A DNA stretch of 64,000 nt, taken from Anoplopoma fimbria. Taxonomy: Eukaryota; Chordata; Actinopteri; Perciformes; Anoplopomatidae. Under the pieces are notes generated by a model. It ran no database searches. It saw only the letters and a list, made by a program, of their open reading frames with translations, and was not told the origin of the DNA. Every line of letters starts with the position of its first letter. Positions within the stretch are counted from its first letter, which is position 1. Below are positions 1 through 46,900 of the stretch, one piece after another. The stretch covers positions 7,399,512-7,463,511 of the forward strand of contig NC_072460.1 of NCBI RefSeq assembly GCF_027596085.1, read 5' to 3'. The position numbers and the translations under genes are program-made.

Positions 1-148
1 CTTGATCTGTCCATTTAAACCTAGTTTAATGAAAATCTTTGGGGAGGTGGGAAGATCCTCAAGCAGGGTTACTCAGTGTAAGCACTTCATTTGTCGTGGA
101 TTTCTGGTAAATGTCTCCCAAAACACAGCTTTTTTTTATATGAAAGTC

Positions 149-154
149 TTTATT
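149..154 (-). terminator. Possible poly(A) signal, minus strand
   Basis: TTTATT on the plus strand reads AATAAA on the minus strand, just beyond the stop of the 180-410 open frame. Confidence 0.3.
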
Positions 155-179
155 AAGTTGTTTGCACAATACTTTGCAA

Positions 180-410
180 TCATTTGTACAGTTGGACATC
201 TGATGGTGAAATGATGCAAAAGCTGTAGAATCTACGGATAGAGAAAGTCATTTTAGATCTGATGTATCGCTCTCTCAAATACTGTTCTGAGCCCAGCGTG
301 CGCAGAATACTGAGCTCCTGCGACGCCAAAGCCCCGGCTAGCACAGACGTCATCGCCCTACAGTGAGTGGCTGCCTCCAGTGCTGCTTGACATATGGAGC
401 CGGTCACAGT
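180..410 (-). CDS. Possible last exon of an unidentified minus-strand gene
   Basis: On the minus strand an open frame ends with TGA at 182-180, and AATAAA follows only about 26 bases later (149-154). The frame is preceded by a good acceptor, a CT-rich tract ending ctggagcag, so the exon could start at 410 in phase 0 with TVTGSICQAALEAATHCRA. Alternatively it starts at Met 452-450 with a hydrophobic signal-like segment MTRVILALFFLLEQ. The sequence continues LASQELSILRTLGSEQYL and does not match any family I recognise. It lies antisense in what should be a plch2 intron. It could be chance. Confidence 0.3.
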   Translation of the reverse strand, partial: TVTGSICQAALEAATHCRAMTSVLAGALASQELSILRTLGSEQYLRERYIRSKMTFSIRRFYSFCIISPSDVQLYK

Positions 411-1859
411 CTGCTCCAGTAAAAAGAAGAGGGCGAGGATTACACGGGTCATGGTGTGGGACCCCCCCCCCCCACCACCACCACAGTGCTCTCGTTAGGC
501 TTGTTTGTAGGCTGACTCAGTATTTTTCCAGCTCGTTACAACTAGAAATCCAAATCTAGCATTGTGAAATGAGCTGAAAACAGTTGGGAAAGTATTACAC
601 AAAGATTATGAGTTGAAATGTAATCAAACTAGTGTTATGTTAAATAATGACAAATTTGACCAATACTATTAGAACAACCTTCACTTTTAATGGAAAGGGC
701 GAGATGGAGCAGACTGTTTGAAACAAAAACTGTGATTACATTTTTGTTTTTTTTATACGTTTAATACAATGCAAAATAATGACCACAGCAAACACGTTAA
801 TATGATGACATGCCAATATAACCTCACAAAAATGCAGGAAAGAAAACCAATGTGGCAATAACAAACATTCTCAATATGATGCCTTCAGTAATTCAAATAA
901 TAAGGTTGTAGTTTGTTTTTTTTCAATTTCGTGTTATGTTGTACATTAAAAGCAGCAATTCATTTTTCCAATAGAAAATGGCTTTCAACTTTTTAACACA
1001 AGTATAGTACCTAACATATGCATTGTATTTATTATCTCGTGACGATTTCCCCCAATATAATGTTTAAAGATGTAAATTGAAAATTAAGGATATTGGTCCA
1101 CATACTTGATACATAAAGGGGCAATAGAAAAAACAATGCAACGGGTCTTACTCTTGCTCATTACAGAATCATCATAATCAGGATCGTTAAATGTTAAAAA
1201 TGTGTTAACACTGTTTTCTAGTAGCAGTCATTTTGTAGAATGGAGTCTGTTGAAGGAATAAACTGTTTTAATTACATTGAAATAAAAGTTGAATTTAACA
1301 CCATCCAACAAGGAAAGACAAATAATTGACAACTGGTTAGGAAAGGTTCAGTTTGTGAACATTTCTCTTCTTTGATGGGGACAAGACAAGGACGGGGCAA
1401 AAATATCCAGAGTTTTAGTCCCCCTAAAATATAATAAATAAAAAGGTTGACTATGACTGAAACTTATGGAATCAAAATTGCTGACAAAATGAACAATACA
1501 TCAAACAAAATCCAATAATACATTCTCAATAAACATCACAGACATACATACATTAGAACAGAACATTTTAAATTATTCACATACTTTTTATGTCGGGAAT
1601 TTGATGATTTACTGGAAAGTAATGACATTTTACAAAAGGCTCATTATAAATGATATACAGTCGTTTCAAGCCTAACCCTGACGTTCAATGGTAGAGGTCT
1701 AAGGGCCAGTAGAAGTCAAAACAGACAGTGGTTCCCCTATGAAAGACTGAATTGCAAGTATCCATGTCAGTTGTAGTTGTTGAAAGTGTGCCGTCTGTGA
1801 TATCTGTGAATTTTCGGTCAACCATGAAACTAAAATAGTTTCTTGTACCTGGTGTGTAG
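411..1859 (+). other. plch2 intron, no gene seen
   Basis: AT-rich sequence without recognisable exons, ending at the acceptor for the second EF-hand exon. The exon for the first EF-hand was looked for and not found, so this intron begins before the window. Confidence 0.7.
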
Positions 1860-37333
<35,474 letters not shown>

Positions 37334-38360
37334 AGAACTGGCTGACTTGGAACTGAGTGTGAGAGACACAGCGAGAAACTTTTTGTTTTTGTTTTTGTTT
37401 TTTTGGGAAAAGTTGCATATCTTGCAGAATATCTCATAGATTATTTCTGCATCTTGCAGAAAACTGTGCTCCACTAAATTACTGGTCCATGAACAATCAC
37501 TTCCACATCTCGAGGTTGTGCGAGATCCATTTTTGAACCGGTGCCGTCAGAAAACATCGTCTTCTAAATGCAACTACTGCAGCTCTGCCATCCGTTTGCA
37601 CCAAATGTTAGAGGATTGACAGGATGTATTTAGAGAAAGATAACAGGAGTTTTTTTTATATAGCTGTGTATGCTGACTGTTGACTACTCTCACCTTTTTT
37701 TTAACATGAACATACAGTAGCAATGGGTCTACCTGAACTGTAATGGTTTTTACTGAGCTGAAAAGTAGATACTCAATGTCAAGGCGTTATTATCAGCCCA
37801 TCCATCCACTAGCAATATTTAGAAAATGATGGCATGGTACCATATTGACGTTTGTTTGACAGTTTGATGCTAGAAGCTGAGGCTTGTCTCACGTCTTTGC
37901 TGAAAAAAAGGCAGGTAAGATGTCTTAATTTGTAGTATTCTTTGTGTATTGCTAACATAGTAATTTGACCAAACTGCCAATATTTTGCTTGTCACTTCAC
38001 TGAGATCATGTACTTCAAAGCAGTGGTAGACTACTCCCATTTCAGTTGACTGCATGTCTTTAATGCACTGTAATGTTTATCCTGATGCTGTGCTTTTATT
38101 TTATTTTACAAAGTCTTTTTTTTATATGTAGATTTGTTAATATCCCAAACTTCTCTTTCGGAGGGTCCGACTGCGGCGCCGCGTCTGAACGCCTGCGCTC
38201 CCATTGGTTCCGCGGTACTAATACAAGATGAGAATGATCTGTATCAAAGCACGTTTATCTGTCGACCTGCTGTATCGTTTGCACTGCTGTGCCAGTTGTT
38301 TGTGCAACATTTTAGGGACAATGTTTAATTATGACCTCAATAAATCTCAAATGAATATTA
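37334..38360 (+). other. plch2: plch2 3' UTR
   Basis: About 1 kb of AT-rich sequence follows the stop and ends shortly after the AATAAA at 38339. No further coding exon fits. The end point is estimated from the signal. Confidence 0.7.
38339..38344 (+). terminator. plch2: plch2 poly(A) signal
   Basis: AATAAA in the context gacctcAATAAAtctc, about 1 kb past the plch2 stop and 2.7 kb before the next promoter. It is the first canonical hexamer I see downstream of the stop. Confidence 0.7.
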
Positions 38361-39521
38361 CTGAAGGCTTCCCGGCTCCTTTCATTTACACCTAATCTAC
38401 CAGGAAGGGACTGAGCCTCATGCGAGCTGACATGTAAAAGCCTTTGACCTTGGTTTTGGCAGGGTCTGCTCGCTGCTCTAATTTGGACTCGGCTTGGGTC
38501 TGTGTTTACCAGCCATCACCTCTCTCAACCTCCTGCAAAAAAAACAAAAAAAAGAAGCTGCCCCCCTGCAAGGAGGGAGAATGTTCCGGAACAAAGACTC
38601 GAGGCTGCTCAATAGACGACAAGCTAAACCAGTCCTTAATAAAGAAAACAAATCTTCTCATTGTTGCTTGCCACCCAAGATCCACTATTTACATAAACTC
38701 TCTTAGACCCCGGAATGTGGTATGTCGAATAAAACCCAGTCACACTTCTTGTAGATTCCCCGTAAATACTCCAAGAAGTCAGTGTTTCCTTTTGAAAAGT
38801 TCTTGGCAAAAATTGAAACCCTTTAAAAAAAAGTATGCATGCTGTGGAACACAAACTAACTAAAACCTAATATAATGATAACAGTAGTTATAGATCATTC
38901 ATGCATAGCTTTTTGAGGAAGCTAATGAAAATGTGTTGAAATGGGCTTCCTCTAACAAACCCCTGTAGAGCCCTTGTTACTCTCTCAGGACGGTCTTTCT
39001 CAGGACACTGATTTGCCAGTGAAAGGTTTGTCCATTTTCTAGTCTGATTGCCACCTCTGGCGAGCTGTCAGACACTGCCAGGCCTCTTCCTCAGCTCTGT
39101 AAGACTTTGTGAAGCGGGACACGCTCATTTGAGCACCGCAGACTCCACTCAAGCCAGCACACAAACACAAAAGACTGCTTCATTAGGATTCTGAGAAAAC
39201 CGCAGAGTCCCTCTTTAAAGCCATATTTATCCAGACAATTTGGCACGGCTTGGCCTCTCAACTGAAAACCTCGGAGCCCTGTGGCACTTCAGGCCTGAGA
39301 GAATGTTTTTTGTCTCATGGAGTGAATGCAGCCCCTCCTTTAGATGAAGTCGCTGCCTGCTGAAAGTTTTATTTCAAATAAATCAATTTAGCTTGTGAGC
39401 TTCTGCTAAAACAGTATGACTACTTCTTCCTAAAACAAAGACTTGGGGCATGTTTTGTGGATTAAACTTTGGTGTGTATTACTGTAGATAATGTGATTTT
39501 TGAGTTTGAGGAGTCCTAACC

Positions 39522-40035
39522 ATAGACTGTATATAATAAGTGGACGTAGTCATCATGACGTCATCCATTGGTTTGTGGACTGATGACATGAAGCCTCCAG
39601 TTCGGGGATTTTGCAGTTGCCACCTTGGATTACGGTTATTGCCATCTTGACTTTTTGAAACCGAAAAAATGGAAGTTACCATAATTGGATTGCGGAGAAG
39701 TGCACGTCTCTGGTAGCAGCAGTGACCTGTCAATCACAGTAGCCCCGCCCTAAAGCATACTCTGCTTTATGGTCTATTTGACTCTAAATGGAGCATCATT
39801 TACTAAATGAACATCATGCTGTATTGAAGAAGACTTGAAACTAGAGATTGAGACATTAAACTCATGTTTACAATGTTTACTGAGGGAATAAATCAAGAGA
39901 GAAGTAGAGTCATTTTCTCATAGACTTCTATACAACCAGAGGAGTCGCCCCCTACTGGTCAGTAGAGAGAATGCAAGTTTAGGACACTTACGCATTGGCT
40001 TCACTTGGCAGAACCGAAATTGAAGCCTAGTCCCA
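39522..40035 (+). repeat. Dispersed teleost repeat, longest copy
   Basis: Starts catagactgtatataataag, includes gtcatccattggtttgtgga, tagccccgccctaaagcata and gaggagtcgccccctactgg. Partial copies are at about 9288, 33296, 57495 (inverted) and 62060 (inverted). Confidence 0.75.
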
Positions 40036-40094
40036 CATGTAGCAATGAACAATAATACCTCCACGCCGGAGAACAGACATGACAGGTTTTCAAG

Positions 40095-40500
40095 TTGTCG
40101 TTTCGTCCTTCCGGTCCCTTCCCGTGAACTGTGTCTCAGTGACGCCTGGAGGGACTTTCATCATTTTAGACACAAACATCCACATGAACTTGAGGATGAA
40201 CTGATATAAATTTCAAGGTCAAAGGTCACTGTGACCTCATGTATGTCCCATTCACGTGATATCTAGAGAATGCCTTAAGCGAGCTTCTTCAAATTTGGCA
40301 CAAAAGGTCCAATTTGGAGTAAAGGATGTCCTGATCAGAATTTGGAAGTCAAAGGTCACTGGGACATTCCAAAACAGTTTTTGGCCATAACTCAAGAATG
40401 AATATGCTAATTATGACAATTCGAAACAAAGGATAGAACGCTGAGATGATAACATTTTGGACGGACAAGGATGTAAACGGCAGCATGACTGCTTGGAGGA
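40095..40500 (+). repeat. Dispersed repeat with AAAGGTCACTG motifs
   Basis: The text gcctggagggactttcatca, gaggatgaactgatataaat and gtcaaaggtcactgtgacct is shared with 10755-10885; a second AAAGGTCACTG lies inside this copy. Confidence 0.65.
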
Positions 40501-41011
40501 GACATACAACCGCTAGGCAGTGATTCTAGTATTTTATTTCAATTGACCTCCCTGAACTCAAACTGTAAAGAGAACAACAACAAGCTGTTTTGTTCTCTGT
40601 TACATTATCAGATGTTATTGTATTACAAAAAACATTGAGTAGTCCCTCAGGCTAGTCAGGAGGAAGAGGGAATATGCCAAATTCTCCTACTCCCTGTAAA
40701 CTCATCGTTACCCGTAATCACAACTGAATTTAAGAGAAAGCTAAAAACTGACCCACACAACATCTTAGATAATGACTTCAACAAACAACTCTGTTTATTT
40801 TATTTCTTTGTATCAGCTGGGATGAAGGGATGAAGAAAAAACATGGCTTGCCTAGATAATCTGCATCACAAGTCTGATCATGTAGTTGTGGAACACATCC
40901 TTCTCCAGTTATCTCATATCTTCAGATTTTGTTCTGCCAAAACATCTGGCCAACAATCACGAGTGTATGCTCCCGTTGGGGTTCTATCTCCTCCCTCCTT
41001 GTGCTCCCCCA

Positions 41012-41017
41012 TATAAA
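41012..41017 (+). promoter_or_regulatory. TATA box of the receptor gene
   Basis: TATAAA in the context ccccaTATAAAcccc. A start about 30 bases downstream (near 41043) would give a 5' UTR exon ending at a good donor, ACTGAG/gtaaag, at 41146/41147. The first coding exon begins at 41335 after ttgttttcag. This is inference from spacing. Confidence 0.5.
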
Positions 41018-41042
41018 CCCCCACTACAGTCTTCTGCACAGA

Positions 41043-41146
41043 ACCCCTCTCCACTGCCATCCTGCAACACTTGTTGTGAATTTCTTACAAACTTTCCTGA
41101 AGTCGTCCCTTTCACAGAGGTTTTTAATTCAGCTGACGTAACTGAG
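41043..41146 (+). other. Probable 5' UTR exon of the receptor gene
   Basis: The segment lies between the predicted start about 30 bases past TATAAA and the donor gtaaag at 41147. It is non-coding in the reading frame used later. Confidence 0.4.
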
Positions 41147-41346
41147 GTAAAGTAACTTTTTTTTTTTACATCATAGTGTTATAATCTGTGTTAGCATTTT
41201 ATTATATATAATATACAATCAAAGCATATCATCCCTGAGGTTATTGTGCATATTAGGTGCTCTTGGTTAGACGACATGTGGAAAATGATAATTGAAATAA
41301 GATAATCATAATAAGGAATGTGTGTTGTTTTCAGATTTGTGACAAA

Positions 41347-41410
41347 ATGACGGGCTGCTTGGCTTTGGTCTTGTGTGTGGCAGCCCTGACTGCATGGAGA
41401 GTCACTGCAG
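41347..41410 (+). CDS. Receptor exon 1: signal peptide
   Basis: ATG follows the acceptor ttgttttcag by 12 bases. The 21 residues form a classical signal peptide with a hydrophobic core LALVLCVAAL, ending near the donor GCAG/gtaaga. It ends phase 1 and joins exon 2 as Asp. Confidence 0.85.
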
Positions 41411-43880
41411 GTAAGACTGGTACACACAAACGTGGAGGAACATGGTTCATTTGGCTCATTGCACCATATTTATTTACACATAAATATATATACGGACAGA
41501 AAATTACAGCATGTACAGAAACTGCAACCATTCTTCTTCTGTCCAAAATGTAACTTTTTGCATGTGGGCTGTAGCCAGCGTCGTGTTTGTGGTCCTTAGA
41601 TCAGGAGTTGGGGTTTTGTTATTTCAGCCCAGTATCTCTCGGAATCTGTTCGTATCGGACAGTTTGCACCTCCCGATATATGTCCAATCACCGATGTGTC
41701 TTTGTAGTAGTGTCCTTTGAAAGTGGAGAGGGTGGTCGGGGTGGCAGATTGGCCTTTAGTGCATCAGATTATCATGTGGGAGACCAGAGTTCGTGTCCTT
41801 TTGAAGAACTGCACTTACTTTTTAAAAATAACACTGACCAAGTGTTCCAGTCGCCCAACCTTAACAATAGTTTATTCACCATCGTGGTTACCACGAGCAG
41901 ATATTGTAGACGGGAAACTTTTTCAGAAAATTGGTATTAACCATTTGTTATTTATATCATAAATGACCTTATAGAGGGTTTTACAGAATTGTTCAACATC
42001 AACATTGTCTTGATAGGATTTTGTTGTATTTCTGAAGAATGAATATTTCTAAGAGGAAGAAAGCTTTTCTGTACCTTTTTTCAAAGGTTCTATACTTTTG
42101 ATTTCCAATCAGGATTCTTTTGGGTCCCTCCAATTTATTTGTAATGTCCTTTTTGCCAATTAGTCACCTTACATTCTGGAAAGCTGCTTTGTGTTGCAAG
42201 ATGATTTTTACCGTCTGCAGGGTCAAGCCCAGCGGGCTCGGCTGACCTATGCAACCGGGTCCCGCTCCTAAATGATTCCTCACAGTTGTCTCTCTGCCCA
42301 GCCGTCCCCTGCTGGACTGCTGGAGTCCCATCAAAGCATGGAGGATCACTGCGGGGTCCCCGTTTCTCACCAGTGGAGGGGCTACCGCCTTGCTGAGGTC
42401 CAGAAAGCACTGTGATAAATCAATTAATTGGGTTTGGGTTTGGGGAGGGGGGGGGGGGGTGGGGGTGACAGCCATCTCCGCAGACTGTAGCTCCTGCAGT
42501 CATCTCAATAGGAGGCTGATGGAGTGTCATGGGCTTCATACGACCCAACCGAGGCCCGCTTTTGTTATCGCATGCAATTATGAGGAACTTGCACCTCCGC
42601 CAACCCAACCCCCCCCCAAACCCTTTCTGTGACTGAGCCAGGCCGGGCATGTTAGGGCCTGCTGGACACGCTGTGAATAGCATTGGTCACAGTTAAAGCA
42701 GAAAGAAAACAGTGCTGGGTGTCATGGGTAATGTCAGGGTATGGGCAGGGGGGGGTTCATCTCCCACTTGGATTACAGGGGGGGGATGTGGGGGGTTGAC
42801 TGAGCTGTCAGAAACTCAGCCACCCCCCTTGTAGTACCTTGCAACAGTCCCCTCAGTACTTCTCTCTCTTGGTCTTCTGAACAACAACCGACAACAAGAC
42901 GCTCATTGTCCTCATTGGCTGTTTGGCTTTTTTACCGCTGTTGCTGAGAGAGAAAAACACATGAAGGGAACTCAAAGCAACAATGGGCTTCATTAGGCTT
43001 TCAGAAGCCGTTCTGCACGTAAGCTCGTAGACATGAAACCCAACTGGCTTAGACCAAATTCTCTCATCTTTGTGCTGCCGCTCATGCTCCATTACATTGA
43101 CTTATTTGAATTTATTGTTGTGCTTGTTTTCTCTCCCCCCTTCTAGATGCCAAGGAGTTATCCATCACCACCATAAAGGTATTGTGTCTTTGAGGCTCTC
43201 TCGACACCAGAATCACAATGTGGTAGTGGCCTTGTGCCGCCGTGACAAATTAACTCAACCCACACTCTGAATAGTTCTTATTCATCACAAAAAGGTTCTT
43301 ATTTTTGTAGTTTGGCCATCATTTCTACTAGTGACCATACAAAGGAGCTGAATATCCAAAGGGTCGAGAAACACGAGCAGTCAGACGATCAGACTTTGAA
43401 ATTGTTCTGGAGATAATGGTCTGGATCTTGAAAAAAGAAAAATGAAAACTTGCAAAATCCCGAAAGGTGATTTGCATTGGGAACGAGTAGAAATATTTTT
43501 TACTGCACAAGAAAATGATACTAATTTGGGGGTACATGTCATTAAAAAAAAAGACATTGTGACCAGCAATACAGGATGTCATTTGTAAAGTGGTGGACAT
43601 TTTGAATACATTCTGGGTACTGCTCTATGATATGAAAAAAATATTTGATATGAAATAGCAGAATGTCAAGGAGTTGAGTAATTCAGTGTCAACCACGTTG
43701 GGTACATTGTTAGTGTTTACAAATCTTTTATGATTCCTCGTCCTGAAAGCTAGACAGAAATGACACGTTGTTAGCCATGCAGACCTACCATTGAAACGAT
43801 GGGCTAAAACAGGGAAGATGTTAGCTATGCCTTGAGTTACCCAATTGGGATCACTGGGAAAATATATCCTTTCCCTTAAA

Positions 43881-43923
<43 letters not shown>

Positions 43924-46900
43924 TAAAAAAAAGTTCATGTTTAAGCTTTGCAGCAGTGGATACGGTACATATTTTAACCTAAACTACTGATCGTTTTCAT
44001 TTAGAAAGGATATAACTTTTGTACTTTTTTGTTTCCGAGATGGACTCCCAATATTTAAATGACTCTTGCGTCTAAAATGACTTGATAAGACGAACATTAT
44101 CGCAGTGAATATACCAACTAAATTATCCTTAAATACTGCCACACTTCACATCCTGTGAATATTACACTGTATTTCTTAAACCATCTCTCACATCCTGAGA
44201 TTTCCCCACTCGTTCATCAAAGCATTTCATGAATAAAAAAAAATTGTTCACCCAAAAGCAGCAATTTCAGCTCACAGTTGATTTCCTCTTAAAAAAAAAG
44301 AATTAAAAAAAAAGTCATCCTCTTCATCTTCAAAGCATGATGTCACCCTCACTGCTGCTCCCCCATAATGATCACCCCCCCATTAAAACCAGACTGCTTG
44401 TTCTGTTCTCCTCAGCAAGAGCCGTACACCATGAGCCGAGGCTCCGAGCTGGAGGGCTACTGCATCGATCTGATCTCTGAACTCTCCAGGGAGCTCGGCT
44501 TCAAGTACAAACTGAACCTGGTGAAGGACAACCGCTACGGAGCCATGGACAACAGCGGCACCTGGAACGGCATGATAGGTGAAATCATCAGAGGGGTAAG
44601 AGTGGACCGTACCACTGTCATGGCTCTCCTTAGAATGGGACTCCGTCCTAAGCAGGACAAGCATGAAGAGTGATATACTGCCTTTTCTTAAACACAAGCC
44701 GGGTTTGAGCTCCCAAAATTCTCATGACTGAACATTTACAGAGCTGTAAGTTTTCACGCAAATCAAAGCATATGGATATTTATTTTGTATATAGCTTTAT
44801 TGGTTAAAGTGATCTCTCTTGGTCTGCTCATTGGACCATGTGGGATCCTATTCTGAGAAATGATCTGCAGTTTTGATCTGACAAAGGTGGAGTCAATAAC
44901 AACTGATATCTACCAATAAATATGAATGGAGACCCAAAGTGTTTATTTGTATGTATAAATATAATAAATAAAAGCTCATTAAAGATATATTTAAGTTAAT
45001 TAATGGAGTGCAATTTATAAACAAACCAATTCATTACAAAAATATATTAATTAAATAACAAAACTCAGGTCATTAATGTGGGACGTTTTCAAAAATAAGA
45101 TAAAAATAGAAATAATATAACATTTCATAATAAGTGAAGTAAGGGTTGACTTTTAATGAATTATTATTTTATTTTAGCATTTGTTGTTTTTATTATATAT
45201 TACACTTTATTTGTATTATATTTTATTTTTAAATTAAATTGTTTAAAGGTGGTGTTTTTAATGCAATCCTGTGTTCCAGAGTTCCTCTAACAGCTGGATA
45301 CAGTTTCATCTTTGATACTTTGTTTATTAGAGTTTTGGTCTTGAGTGCAAACATACTTTAAACATTATTTGGTGTGCAAATTTTCAAACGTAGAGAGAGT
45401 GAAATGGCATCAAATCAGCCGCTAATGACTTCTACCTATCATGAGTCACATGGGTGTTCACAGGTGAGTGTGTCTTTGTGTTTCCGTCTCCGCATCAGGA
45501 GGCCGACCTGGCGGTGGCCCCGCTGACCCTCACCGCAGTCAGAGAGATGTATGTGGACATGACCACCCCATTCATGCAGACGGGCATCAGCTTCATCCTG
45601 CGCAGAGACCTGGCCTCTGAAGAGAGCGGCTTTAGCCTGCTGGCGCCGTTCTCCACCGACATGTGGGTCGGCATTCTCATCGCCTTCCTGCTGACAGGTC
45701 TCTGCATATTCCTGGTGGGCAGGTAGGAGCACACTTCAAACAACTGTTGTTACATGCATTATTTTTTACAGTGTACGGTAGAAACAGAGCTTTTTACCAG
45801 GAAATGTCCTCAGTAATATGAAAAAGAGTTTAAATTCTACAGTTACAGACAAATCACACAAGATTTTGATATTTGTCATTATCTTCAAATATGACCTATT
45901 ATGCTATTTTCCAGGTGCATATTTTTATCTCAAGTAAATGGTAAATGGACTGTACTTGTATAGCACTTTTCTAGTCTTCCGACCACTCAAAGCGCTTTTA
46001 CATTACTAATCATTCACCCTTTCATACCCATTCATACACTGATGACAGGGGCTACCATGCAAGGTGCCACCTGCCCATCAGGGTCTCTCTAATCATTCAC
46101 ACCCATTCATACACCGATGGCACAGCCTTCGGGAGCAACTCAGGGTTAAGTGTCTTGCCCAAGGACACATCGACATGGACTGCCGGAGCCAGGGATCGAA
46201 CCGCCGATCCTCTGATTGGAGGACGACCCTGCTCTCCAACAGCCAGCCGCCCCTCAAGTTACAGTTACTACATGTTTACATGCGTTAATGCTCATAATCC
46301 GCCTTGTTTTTCTCATCCTGGCTGTCCTGCAGCACCTCTTCTCACCCTCTCTCTGAAATGCTCCGTTGTAGCGCTTGCTCCTCCCTCCAGAAAGCAAAGT
46401 CTGCTCTGATTGGTCAGCTAGCCCGCTCTGTTGTGATTGGTCAACGTTTCACATTTCAAAAAACTCTTCCTCCAGAGCTTCAGCTCCATCTCTCTCTCTT
46501 GTTGTTTGAGGGCCAAACTGGCCGGAAGGAGTTTTACGTCACTTCTGTAACATTGTGACCTCATAAAGTTACAGAAGTTAAGGAGAGAATTCAATGGAGC
46601 CTTTTCAGGCAGCTCAAGAGCTTCTGAGGGGGAGGGTAACTCCTTTTAGGCGTGGACTTCAGGTTTTACACTCCTTTAACATGTACAAAAATATATATAA
46701 CACACTAAAGAAGAGGAAAAAGTGGAAAAGCATAATAGGGCCACTTTAAGAAAACCCCAGACTGGGTTGTCTAGTCAAATACAGCAACACAAAGAACTGT
46801 GGCCACCTGATGTAAGTCAGTTTAAAGGGAGAGTTCACCTCAAAATCAGAAACACATATGTTTCCTCTTACCTGTAGATCTATAAATCAGTCTAGATTGT

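Larger units (their letters stand above)
38361..41000. other. Intergenic region between plch2 and the receptor gene
   Basis: About 2.6 kb with no recognisable exon. It holds dispersed repeats at 39522-40035 and 40095-40500. Confidence 0.65.
41411..44415 (+). other. Receptor introns 1 and 2
   Basis: Apart from the 32-nt exon at 43147, G-rich tracts and a microsatellite, no other exon is seen. A diverged SINE-like segment may lie at about 41720-41800 (weak). Confidence 0.55.

Noticed and set aside
38134..38863. Frames downstream of the plch2 stop
   Set aside because: They fall in the 3' UTR or intergenic DNA without family similarity or splice sites.
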